DNA from: Actinomycetota bacterium
GTDB taxonomy: Bacteria; Actinomycetota; Acidimicrobiia; Acidimicrobiales; JACDEA01
Length of the DNA stretch: 5,545 nt
Direction: 5' to 3'
Assembly: GCA_013816725.1 (NCBI GenBank)
Contig: JACDEA010000181.1
Location: forward strand, 1 to 5,545
A program made the translations under genes and the position numbers. Of this stretch, positions 1-5,545 are shown one piece after another; the first letter of the stretch is position 1, and each line of letters begins with the position of its first letter. The notes beneath the pieces were generated by a model that was not told where the DNA came from, made no database searches, and saw nothing but the letters and a program-made list of their open reading frames with translations.

Positions 1-1
1 G

Positions 2-583
2 GCGCTGGCCCACCCCACGTGGCGCATGGGCCCGAAGGTCACGATCGACTCCTCGACGCTGGTGAACAAAGGCCTCGAGGTCATCGAGGCGAAGGAACTG
101 TTTGCCGTGCCCGTCGACGCGGTGGAGGTCGTCGTCCACCCGCAATCCATCGTTCATTCGATGGTGGAGTTCGTCGACGGCGCCACCATCGCGCAGCTCT
201 CACAACCCGATATGCGCCTCCCGATCGGGTACGCGTTGGGATATCCAGACCGGCTGGGCACTGCGTTCGGATCGATCGACTGGGGCGAGCTGACCCGGCT
301 CGACTTCGAGCGGCCCGACGAGAAGGTGTTCCGGGGCCTGGCGCTGGCCTACGCCGCCGCCCGCATGGGCGGCACAGGGCCGGCGTGGTTCAGCGCGGCC
401 AACGAGGTCGCGGTCGAGGCGTTTCTGGCCGGGCGCATCAAATGGCGATCCATCGCCGAGGTCATCGAGGACACCCTCGACGTAAGTACGCCGGTCGACC
501 CGGGTACCGTCCAGGACGTGCTCGACGCCGACAGAGACGCCCGGACAGTCGCCCGCGCCGCGGTGACGCGGAGGGCCGCGTGA
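2..583 (+). CDS. dxr: 1-deoxy-D-xylulose 5-phosphate reductoisomerase, C-terminal half (5' end outside window)
   Basis: DXR converts 1-deoxy-D-xylulose 5-phosphate to 2-C-methyl-D-erythritol 4-phosphate with NADPH and a divalent metal. It is the committed step of the MEP isoprenoid pathway, in the cytosol. The window opens inside the gene: the frame is already open at base 2, and 193 residues are visible of a family length near 390-400. Directly visible is HPTWRMG (His codon at 11-13), then an Asp-Ser pair (47-52) and NKGLE (65-79). These match the substrate- and metal-binding stretch known in E. coli DXR (His209, Trp212, Ser222, Asn227, Lys228, Glu231). Further on are the conserved HPQSIVHSMV and the AANEVAVEAFL segment of the C-terminal helical domain. 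The NADPH-binding N-terminal domain is upstream of the window. The TGA stop at 581-583 overlaps the next gene's GTG start, suggesting coupled translation with the site-2 protease. No missing catalytic residue is seen in the visible part. Identification is very secure. Confidence 0.97.
   Translation, partial: ALAHPTWRMGPKVTIDSSTLVNKGLEVIEAKELFAVPVDAVEVVVHPQSIVHSMVEFVDGATIAQLSQPDMRLPIGYALGYPDRLGTAFGSIDWGELTRLDFERPDEKVFRGLALAYAAARMGGTGPAWFSAANEVAVEAFLAGRIKWRSIAEVIEDTLDVSTPVDPGTVQDVLDADRDARTVARAAVTRRAA
570..575 (+). promoter_or_regulatory. Shine-Dalgarno sequence for the site-2 protease
   Basis: GGAGGG lies four bases upstream of the GTG at 580, inside the last codons of dxr. It is the only strong ribosome binding site at a gene start in this window. 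It decides the protease start at GTG 580 over the later in-frame ATG at 670, which lacks a comparable site. Confidence 0.7.
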
Positions 584-1887
584 CGCAATTGCTCCAACGA
601 CCCGACGGCGACGACGCCCGGCCCAAGGCGCCGCCCACCAACGAAGAGCAGCGCCAGGCCCTGCAGCGCATGCTGCTCGTGGTCGCCGCCGGGGTGCTGG
701 CTGCCATCGCCACCCACACCACCAAGACCGTGGCGGTCATCGTCGCGGTGATGGCCATGATCATGCTGCACGAGTTCGGCCACTTCACCATGGCCAAGCG
801 GGCCGGCATGAAGGTCACCGAGTTCTTCTTGGGCTTCGGTCCGCGGCTCTGGTCGGTACGGCGCGGCGAGACCGAGTACGGCGTGAAGGCCGTGGTGCTG
901 GCCGGCGGCTACGTGCGCATCCTCGGCATGAGCAATCTCGAGGACGTCGACCCCGCCGACGAGCCCCGCACCTACCGGGCGCAGTCGTACCCGAAGCGCA
1001 TCTCGGTCGTGGTCGCCGGTTCGGTGATGCACTTCATCATCGCCTTCTTGCTGTTGTTCGTCCTCAATAGCGTGGTCGGCGTCATCCACCCTGAGCGCAC
1101 CGGCGCCGACGTGCGCGAGATCATCCGCTTCGACGGCGGCGCGCCCAGCCCGGCCGAGCGGGCCGGGTTGCGCATCGACGACCGGGTCCTGCGGGTCGAC
1201 GGCCGCGAAGTCACCAAGCCGTCGACGCTCACGGGCTACATCCGTCAGCACCCCGACGAGCCCATCGACCTCGATCTCCTGCGCGACGGCCGCGTGCAGC
1301 GGGTCACCGTCGAGCCGGTCGACGCCAGTTCGGTGCGGGTCAAGGGCAAGCGGGTCACCGGCGATCACGTCGGTTTCGTCGGCGTCAGCGTCGGCGAGCC
1401 CTACCGCGTCGACAAGGCCAACCCCGCGGTCGCGCTGGGCCGGGCCGGGCGCGACCTCGGGCGGGTTTCGTGGCTGAGCGTCCGGGGGTTGGCGGATCTC
1501 GTGTCGTTCCATGGGATCCGCAGCTACGGCGATCAGCTAACGGGCAAGACGCCGCCGGGCGATCCCGGCGAACAGCCGCGTTTGCTGTCGCCCGTGGGCC
1601 TGGTGCGCGTCGCCTCGCAGGCGGCCGACTCGGGCCTGCGTGAGGTGCTGTTCCTCCTCGTCGCCATCAACATCTTCGTCGGCATCTTGAACATGGCGCC
1701 GCTGCTGCCCTTCGACGGCGGCCACGTCGCCATCGCCACCTACGAGCGGCTGCGGTCGCGTAAGGGCAAGCGCTACCAGGTCGACGTGGCCAAGCTGATG
1801 CCGATCACCTACGCCGTCGTCATGCTCTTCGTGTTCGTCGCCATCACCGCGCTGTACCTCGACATAACCAAACCGCTGAAGTTCTAG
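580..1887 (+). CDS. rseP: RseP/Rip1-type site-2 intramembrane zinc metalloprotease with PDZ domain
   Basis: This is an M50B-family membrane protease of 435 residues that cuts substrates within the membrane; known relatives (E. coli RseP, M. tuberculosis Rip1) cleave anti-sigma factors and other membrane proteins. The zinc motif HEFGH is at residues 64-68, at the end of a hydrophobic segment (about 50-63). It is followed by the family-typical KVTEFFLGFGPRLWS and GETEYGVKAV. A second membrane segment spans about 141-166, a single PDZ domain about 172-250 holds the AERAGL turn, and the third zinc-ligand motif PFDGGH is at 377-382 (Asp379). The last membrane helix is at about 409-427. The GTG start is chosen for the GGAGGG site and the GTGA overlap with dxr. 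Odd points are an N-terminal extension with an additional hydrophobic stretch (31-44), and AGSVMH (146-151) where Rip1 and RseP have a Pro and an Asn. The open frame continues far upstream of 580, but that part is a shadow of dxr. The substrate cannot be told from the sequence. Confidence 0.95.
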   Translation: MTQLLQRPDGDDARPKAPPTNEEQRQALQRMLLVVAAGVLAAIATHTTKTVAVIVAVMAMIMLHEFGHFTMAKRAGMKVTEFFLGFGPRLWSVRRGETEYGVKAVVLAGGYVRILGMSNLEDVDPADEPRTYRAQSYPKRISVVVAGSVMHFIIAFLLLFVLNSVVGVIHPERTGADVREIIRFDGGAPSPAERAGLRIDDRVLRVDGREVTKPSTLTGYIRQHPDEPIDLDLLRDGRVQRVTVEPVDASSVRVKGKRVTGDHVGFVGVSVGEPYRVDKANPAVALGRAGRDLGRVSWLSVRGLADLVSFHGIRSYGDQLTGKTPPGDPGEQPRLLSPVGLVRVASQAADSGLREVLFLLVAINIFVGILNMAPLLPFDGGHVAIATYERLRSRKGKRYQVDVAKLMPITYAVVMLFVFVAITALYLDITKPLKF

Positions 1888-3117
1888 ATGGGCTTCGTCG
1901 GGAAAGCCGCAGAGCGACGGTCGACCCGTCAGATCATGGTCGGCGCCGTTCCCGTCGGTGGCGGCGCGCCGGTGACCGTGCAGTCGATGACGATCACCAA
2001 GACCGCGGATGTCGAGGGCACGCTGGCGCAGATCTACGCGCTGGCCGGCGCCGGGGCCGACATCGTGCGCTGCACCTGCAACGAGAGCGCGGCGGCCGAG
2101 GGCCTGGCCCAGATCGTTCCCCGCTCCCCGGTGCCGATCGTCGCCGACATTCATCACCAGTACCTCATGGCGCTCGCCGCGCTCGACGCCGGCGTGCACT
2201 GCCTGCGACTGAATCCCGGGAACATCCGCCGGCCCGAGCACATCAAGCTGGTGGCCCAGGAGGCGCGCGATCGCAAGGTCCCGATCCGCATCGGCGTCAA
2301 CGCCGGGTCGCTGGACCCCAAGCTCTACGAGAAGCACGGCGGCGCCACACCCGAGGCGCTCGTGGAATCGGCCCGCATCGAGTTGGCCTACTTCGAGGAG
2401 GTCGGCTTCGACGACGTGAAGATCTCGGTGAAGGCCTCCAACGTGCCGCTGATGATCGAGGCGTACCGCATGCTGGCCGACGTCACCGACCACCCGCTGC
2501 ACCTCGGCGTCACCGAGGCGGGACCGCCGCCGGCCGGTCTCATCAAGAGCACGGCCGGCCTGGCCACGCTGTTGGCCGAGGGCATCGGCGACACGATTCG
2601 TTACTCGCTGACCGCCGATCCCGTCGAGGAAGCCCGGGCCGGACGCCAGTTGCTCGAGGCCATGGGCCTGCGCGAGCGCAAGGGCCTCGATCTCATCGCC
2701 TGTCCGAGTTGCGGGCGCGCCGAGATCGATGTCATCAAGGTGGCGCGCGACGCGCAGGAGGCCTTCGAGGGCCGCAACCTCCCGATCCAGGTCGCGGTGA
2801 TGGGCTGCGTGGTCAACGGGCCGGGGGAGGCCCGCGAAGCCGACCTGGGCATCGCCGCCGGGCGCAAGCGGGGCCACCTGTTCGTCAAGGGCAAGGTCGT
2901 GCGGGTGGTCCCCGAGGACGAGATGGTGAGCGCCCTGGTGGAGGAGGCCGAGCGCCTCGTGGCTGAGGGCGTCGAAGCCCGCCTGGCCGCGGCGGACGAA
3001 GGCGCGGCGGCCGAGGCCGAGGCCGACCGCCTCGCGCTCCTCGAGGAGCAGGGCGCCGACGCCAACGCCACCGCGCAGCGGGTCGAGCTGATCAACAAAC
3101 GGTTCGACGCGGGCTAG
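1888..3117 (+). CDS. ispG: 4-hydroxy-3-methylbut-2-enyl diphosphate synthase (IspG/GcpE)
   Basis: IspG is the [4Fe-4S] enzyme that reductively opens 2-C-methyl-D-erythritol 2,4-cyclodiphosphate to HMBPP, the penultimate step of the MEP pathway. The 409-residue protein shows the TIM-barrel part with VTVQSMT, VADIHHQY, LRLNPGNI and IPIRIGVNAGSL, then SVKAS and LGVTEAG. The iron-sulfur domain has ACPSCGR (Cys272, Cys275) and GCVVNGPGEA (Cys307, Glu314), matching the three Cys and one Glu cluster ligands known in the family. The start at ATG 1888 directly follows the protease TAG and keeps the conserved N-terminal RRSTR block, which a later ATG at 1936 would remove. Only a weak GAAG lies upstream (1878-1881), so translation probably depends on coupling to the upstream gene. 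The C-terminus carries an Ala/Glu-rich, probably helical tail from about residue 360 that is longer than in E. coli IspG (372 residues). It is of the single-domain bacterial type without the plant-like inserted domain. Confidence 0.97.
   Translation: MGFVGKAAERRSTRQIMVGAVPVGGGAPVTVQSMTITKTADVEGTLAQIYALAGAGADIVRCTCNESAAAEGLAQIVPRSPVPIVADIHHQYLMALAALDAGVHCLRLNPGNIRRPEHIKLVAQEARDRKVPIRIGVNAGSLDPKLYEKHGGATPEALVESARIELAYFEEVGFDDVKISVKASNVPLMIEAYRMLADVTDHPLHLGVTEAGPPPAGLIKSTAGLATLLAEGIGDTIRYSLTADPVEEARAGRQLLEAMGLRERKGLDLIACPSCGRAEIDVIKVARDAQEAFEGRNLPIQVAVMGCVVNGPGEAREADLGIAAGRKRGHLFVKGKVVRVVPEDEMVSALVEEAERLVAEGVEARLAAADEGAAAEAEADRLALLEEQGADANATAQRVELINKRFDAG
3009..3026 (+). repeat. Short tandem repeat, three copies of GGCCGA
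   Basis: Three perfect, contiguous copies of the hexamer GGCCGA occur within the 3' end of ispG, encoding the Ala-Glu alternation at about residues 375-380. The unit is a multiple of three, so changes in copy number would keep the frame. It lies in the non-conserved tail of the protein and may simply reflect low-complexity, GC-rich coding sequence. Confidence 0.6.
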
Positions 3118-3127
3118 CTCGGCCAGC

Positions 3128-3133
3128 TACAAC
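3128..3133 (+). promoter_or_regulatory. Possible -10 hexamer of a leaderless promoter for the acetyltransferase
   Basis: TACAAC agrees with TATAAT at four of six positions and ends seven bases before the A of the ATG at 3140, the spacing expected if transcription starts at the initiation codon. No Shine-Dalgarno-like sequence separates it from the ATG. The usually most conserved last T is missing and no clear -35 box is seen, so this is a weak call. Read-through from ispG, 22 bases upstream, is an alternative. Confidence 0.25.
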
Positions 3134-3139
3134 GGCCGC

Positions 3140-4372
3140 ATGGCCTCGTTCGAAATCCGCCCGCTCGACGAAGACGAGTTCGAGGGACTGCCCAACGCCT
3201 TTGGCGTCGCGTTCGGGTTCCAGCCGTCGGAGCAGGACATGGCCGACTGGCAGGCCGGGGCCGAGCTCGACCGGTCGCTGGCCGCCTTCGATGGCGATCA
3301 GGTGGTCGGGACCGCCGGCGCGTTCTCCTTCGAGCTGACTGTCCCCGGCGCCCGCCAAGTAGCGGCCGCCGGCGTCACCGCGGTATCGGTGCGGACGACG
3401 CACAAGCGGCGGGGCATCCTCACATCGATGATGCGGCGCCAGCTCGAGGATGTGGCCCAGCGGGGCGAGCCCCTCGCCATCCTGCTGGCATCGGAGAGCG
3501 TGATCTACGGGCGGTTCGGCTACGGCCTGGCCACCTCGCACGACGCCATCGAGATCGACCCTCGCCATGGGGCCTTCGCCCGCCCGGTCGACGATCGGGG
3601 ACGGATGCGCCAGCTCGAGAAGGATGCGGCCAGCAAAGTGTTGCCCGGGGTGTTCGACGCCAGCCGCAAGCGCAACCCGGGCGACGTGAACCGCACCGCA
3701 ACGTGGTGGGACACGTACCTCAAGGACCCCGAGAGCCGTCGCCAGGGCGGTAGCGGGCTGTTCTTCGCGGTCCACGAGTCGGCCAAAGGCAAGGCCGATG
3801 GCTACGTCGCCTACAGGGTCAAGAACGAGTGGCGTCATGGTCTGCCCGGCAACGAGATCCGGATCGACGACCTGGTCGCCGACGACCCCACGGTGTACGC
3901 GGCGACATGGCGCTACCTGCTCGACATCGACCTGGCCGGGTCGATCACGGCGTGGGGCCGCCCGGTCGACGAGCCACTGCGCTGGCTGCTGGCCGACCCC
4001 CGCCGGCTGCGAACGACGGTCACCGGGGATTTTCTGTGGGCCCGCATCCTCGACGTGCCCGCGGCGCTGAGCGCGCGGCACTACACCGTGCACGGCGACC
4101 TCGTGCTCGAAGTGACCGACGAGTTCCTGGGTCGCGCCACCGGTCGCTTCGCGCTGACCGCAGGCCCCGATAGCGCATCGTGCGCGCCGACGAAGAAGAA
4201 GGCCGACCTGGCCCTGTCGGTCGCCGATCTCGGCGCTCTGTATCTCGGCGGCCACGCCGCATCCACGCTGGCCCGGGCCGGCCGCGTCGATGAGAAGACG
4301 AAGGGGGCGCTGGCCCGGGCCGACGCCATGTTCGTCACCCACCCGGCGCCCTATTGCCGCACCGGCTTCTGA
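3140..4372 (+). CDS. Eis-family GNAT N-acetyltransferase
   Basis: This 410-residue protein has the architecture of the Eis family: tandem GNAT folds followed by a C-terminal SCP2-like domain. Family members use acetyl-CoA to acetylate amines; M. tuberculosis Eis multi-acetylates aminoglycosides and also lysines, but the native substrate here is unknown. The acetyl-CoA site is seen as VSVRTTHKRRGIL (Val82, Val84, Arg90, Gly92). IYGRFGYG (Tyr123) matches the segment holding the proposed general acid Tyr126 of Eis, at a constant offset of three. The protein ends in CRTGF, so a C-terminal Phe carboxylate, the proposed general base in Eis, is kept. The SCP2-like part includes VHGDLVLEV and LSVADLGALYLGG. 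The sequence begins 22 bases after ispG, and ATG 3140 is the only sensible start because no in-frame start codon lies in the gap. No ribosome binding site is visible. In M. tuberculosis a GNAT-type gene also follows gcpE, as I recall, but it is shorter than this protein, so orthology is not implied. A role in antibiotic resistance is not shown by sequence alone. Confidence 0.9.
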   Translation: MASFEIRPLDEDEFEGLPNAFGVAFGFQPSEQDMADWQAGAELDRSLAAFDGDQVVGTAGAFSFELTVPGARQVAAAGVTAVSVRTTHKRRGILTSMMRRQLEDVAQRGEPLAILLASESVIYGRFGYGLATSHDAIEIDPRHGAFARPVDDRGRMRQLEKDAASKVLPGVFDASRKRNPGDVNRTATWWDTYLKDPESRRQGGSGLFFAVHESAKGKADGYVAYRVKNEWRHGLPGNEIRIDDLVADDPTVYAATWRYLLDIDLAGSITAWGRPVDEPLRWLLADPRRLRTTVTGDFLWARILDVPAALSARHYTVHGDLVLEVTDEFLGRATGRFALTAGPDSASCAPTKKKADLALSVADLGALYLGGHAASTLARAGRVDEKTKGALARADAMFVTHPAPYCRTGF

Positions 4373-4375
4373 CGT

Positions 4376-4398
4376 CGCGCCGTTTCGCCGGCGGCGCG
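4376..4398 (+). other. GC-rich inverted repeat between acetyltransferase and proS
   Basis: CGCGCCG (4376-4382) and CGGCGCG (4392-4398) are perfect 7-bp inverted arms around a nine-base loop, starting four bases after the acetyltransferase stop. It could form a stable hairpin in RNA and act as an attenuating or terminator-like structure. No T-run follows, so it is not a classical intrinsic terminator. In sequence this rich in G and C, chance is a real alternative. It directly abuts the TAGATT hexamer, so it could also be an operator-like site. Confidence 0.35.
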
Positions 4399-4404
4399 TA
4401 GATT
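4399..4404 (+). promoter_or_regulatory. Probable -10 element for proS (near-leaderless transcript)
   Basis: TAGATT fits the actinobacterial TANNNT -10 pattern and stands out from the GC-rich surroundings. Its last T is seven bases before A4411, which would give a transcript with a leader of only about three bases before ATG 4414. No purine-rich ribosome binding site lies between the hexamer and the start codon, which fits leaderless-type initiation. No convincing -35 box is seen; the expected position falls in the GC-rich inverted repeat. Confidence 0.5.
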
Positions 4405-4413
4405 CCCCGCACT

Positions 4414-5545
4414 ATGGCCAAGCCGCCGGTCCTGACTCCGCAGAGCCAGGACTTCCCGAAGTGGTACCAGGACGTGGTGGCCAAGGCCGAGCTGGCCGAC
4501 AACGGCCCCGTGCGGGGGACGATGGTGATCCGCCCGTACGCCTACGCCATATGGGAACGGGTGCAGGCCGAGCTGGACGCCCGCATCAAGGCCACCGGCG
4601 CGCAGAACGCCTACTTCCCGCTGTTCATCCCCGAGAGCTACCTGCGCAAGGAGGCCGAGCACGTCGAAGGGTTCAGCCCGGAGCTGGCCGTGGTCACCCA
4701 CGGCGGTGGCAAGGAGCTGGAAGAGCCCGTCGTGGTCCGGCCCACCAGTGAGACGATCATCAACAGCTACTTCGCCAAGTGGGTGCAGAGCTACCGCGAC
4801 CTGCCGCTGCTGATCAACCAGTGGGCCAACGTCGTGCGCTGGGAGCTGCGCCCGCGGTTGTTCCTGCGGACCACGGAGTTCCTGTGGCAGGAAGGCCACA
4901 CCTGCCACGCCACCGAAGCCGAAGCCCGGGAGTACGCGCTGCGGATCCTGCGCGACGTCTACGAGGAGGTGATGGTCGACGTGTTGGCCCTGCCCGTGCT
5001 CACCGGCCTCAAGACGGCCCGCGAGCGGTTCGCCGGCGCCAACCAGTCGTGGACGTGCGAAGGGATGATGGGCGATGGCAAGGCGTTGCAGATGGGTACC
5101 AGCCATGAGCTGGGCCAGAACTTCGCCAAGGCGTTCGGCACCAACTACCTCAATCCAGAGGGCCAGCAGGTGCCCGTATGGCAGACGTCTTGGGGTGTCT
5201 CCACCCGGCTCCTCGGCGCGGTGATCATGGGTCACGGCGACGACGCCGGCCTGCGCCTGCCGCCCCGCGTCGCCCCCGTGCAGGCCGTCGTCCTGCTGGT
5301 GAAGGCCGAAGACGGCGCCGGCGAGGCCGCCGCCGCGTTGGCCGGCGAACTGCGGTCGCAGGGCGTGCGCGTCCACCTCGACGACCGCGTCGATGTGTCC
5401 TTCGGTCGTCGTGCAGTCGACTGGGAGCTGAAGGGTGCCCCCGTCCGCATCGAGGTCGGGCCCCGCGACATGGCCACCGGGAACGTCGTCCTGGTGCGGC
5501 GCGACAACGGCGAGAAGACCACCATCGCGGTGGGTGCCGCTGCTG
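4414..5545 (+). CDS. proS: Prolyl-tRNA synthetase, archaeal/eukaryotic-like type (3' end outside window)
   Basis: This class II aminoacyl-tRNA synthetase attaches proline to tRNA(Pro) in the cytosol. The frame is open from ATG 4414 to the window end, giving 377 residues of an expected length near 470-480. Visible are DFPKWYQDVV and RGTMVIRPY near the N-terminus, motif 1 region AYFPLFIPES, the proline-pocket signature PTSET (110-114), motif 2 RWELRP with RTTEFLWQEGHT (142-163), and motif 3 GVSTRLLG leading to MGHGDDAGL and LPPRVAPVQ (261-289). The anticodon-binding domain follows from about residue 286. Only about 100 residues separate motifs 2 and 3, so the INS editing domain of typical bacterial ProRS is absent. 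This is the type found in archaea, eukaryotes and bacteria such as Thermus. The C-terminal domain specific to this type lies beyond the window. The start is supported by the usual N-terminal sequence; an upstream TAGATT suggests its own near-leaderless promoter. Confidence 0.96.
   Translation, partial: MAKPPVLTPQSQDFPKWYQDVVAKAELADNGPVRGTMVIRPYAYAIWERVQAELDARIKATGAQNAYFPLFIPESYLRKEAEHVEGFSPELAVVTHGGGKELEEPVVVRPTSETIINSYFAKWVQSYRDLPLLINQWANVVRWELRPRLFLRTTEFLWQEGHTCHATEAEAREYALRILRDVYEEVMVDVLALPVLTGLKTARERFAGANQSWTCEGMMGDGKALQMGTSHELGQNFAKAFGTNYLNPEGQQVPVWQTSWGVSTRLLGAVIMGHGDDAGLRLPPRVAPVQAVVLLVKAEDGAGEAAAALAGELRSQGVRVHLDDRVDVSFGRRAVDWELKGAPVRIEVGPRDMATGNVVLVRRDNGEKTTIAVGAAA

Noticed and set aside
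19..579. Open frame continuing about 187 codons upstream of the protease GTG start
   Set aside because: It overlaps the well-conserved dxr sequence in another frame, its translation is Arg/Gly-rich and unlike the protease family, and a good ribosome binding site supports GTG 580.
670..672. Alternative ATG start for the site-2 protease
   Set aside because: No clear ribosome binding site precedes it, while GTG 580 has GGAGGG at good spacing and overlaps the dxr stop. It stays a possible secondary start.
349..1512. Long minus-strand open frame opposite dxr and the protease gene
   Set aside because: The translation is His/Asp/Gly-rich low complexity, typical of the antisense of high-GC genes; it has no recognisable domain and lies opposite clearly real genes.
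1537..2877. Minus-strand open frame of 446 codons opposite the protease gene and ispG
   Set aside because: Same antisense artefact of GC-rich third positions; it spans two real genes and shows no family motifs.
3115..3129. Small inverted repeat (TAGCT / AGCTA) at the ispG stop as a terminator
   Set aside because: Five base pairs with no following T-run is too short to call; easily chance.
3092..4342. Minus-strand open frame of 416 codons opposite the acetyltransferase
   Set aside because: It mirrors the coding frame of the Eis-like gene, has biased composition and no recognisable motif.
4351..5376. Minus-strand open frame of 341 codons opposite proS
   Set aside because: The + strand carries unambiguous prolyl-tRNA synthetase motifs over the same bases; the antisense product has no domain signature.

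Overview
This is a high-GC, gene-dense, single-strand stretch of bacterial chromosome with five consecutive genes on the + strand: dxr (3' half only), an rseP/Rip1-type site-2 protease, ispG, an Eis-family GNAT acetyltransferase, and proS (5' part only). The order dxr - site-2 protease - ispG is the arrangement known from actinobacteria (in Mycobacterium tuberculosis: dxr, rip1, gcpE). The strong GC bias at third codon positions, the Eis-type acetyltransferase and a prolyl-tRNA synthetase of the archaeal/eukaryotic-like architecture (no INS editing domain) all fit an actinobacterium. A deep lineage such as Acidimicrobiia is my best guess, but that is inference from memory of gene content, not a computed placement.

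Layout. Bases 2-583 hold the C-terminal half of DXR, the NADPH-dependent enzyme that commits carbon to the MEP isoprenoid pathway. Its stop codon overlaps the GTG start of the membrane protease (580-1887) in a GTGA junction. The protease stop is followed with no gap by the ATG of ispG (1888-3117), the penultimate MEP-pathway enzyme. These three genes look like one translationally coupled transcript. After 22 bases comes the Eis-like acetyltransferase (3140-4372), which has no visible Shine-Dalgarno sequence. After another 41 bases, containing a GC-rich inverted repeat and a TAGATT -10-like hexamer, proS begins at 4414 and runs off the window end.

How the genes work together. DXR and IspG are two steps of the same pathway (MEP to IPP/DMAPP). 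The protease between them is a membrane-embedded regulator, in known relatives cutting anti-sigma factors and other membrane substrates; its link to isoprenoid synthesis is positional conservation rather than shared chemistry. The acetyltransferase and proS are probably separately expressed neighbours.

There is no non-coding stretch above 300 bases. I see no tRNA, rRNA, CRISPR array, insertion sequence or phage feature. The region is essentially housekeeping. I did not find evidence for a new biological system. The points worth a second look are modest: an N-terminal extension with an extra hydrophobic segment and a changed core motif in the protease, an Ala/Glu-rich tail on IspG, and likely leaderless or near-leaderless expression of proS and perhaps the acetyltransferase.
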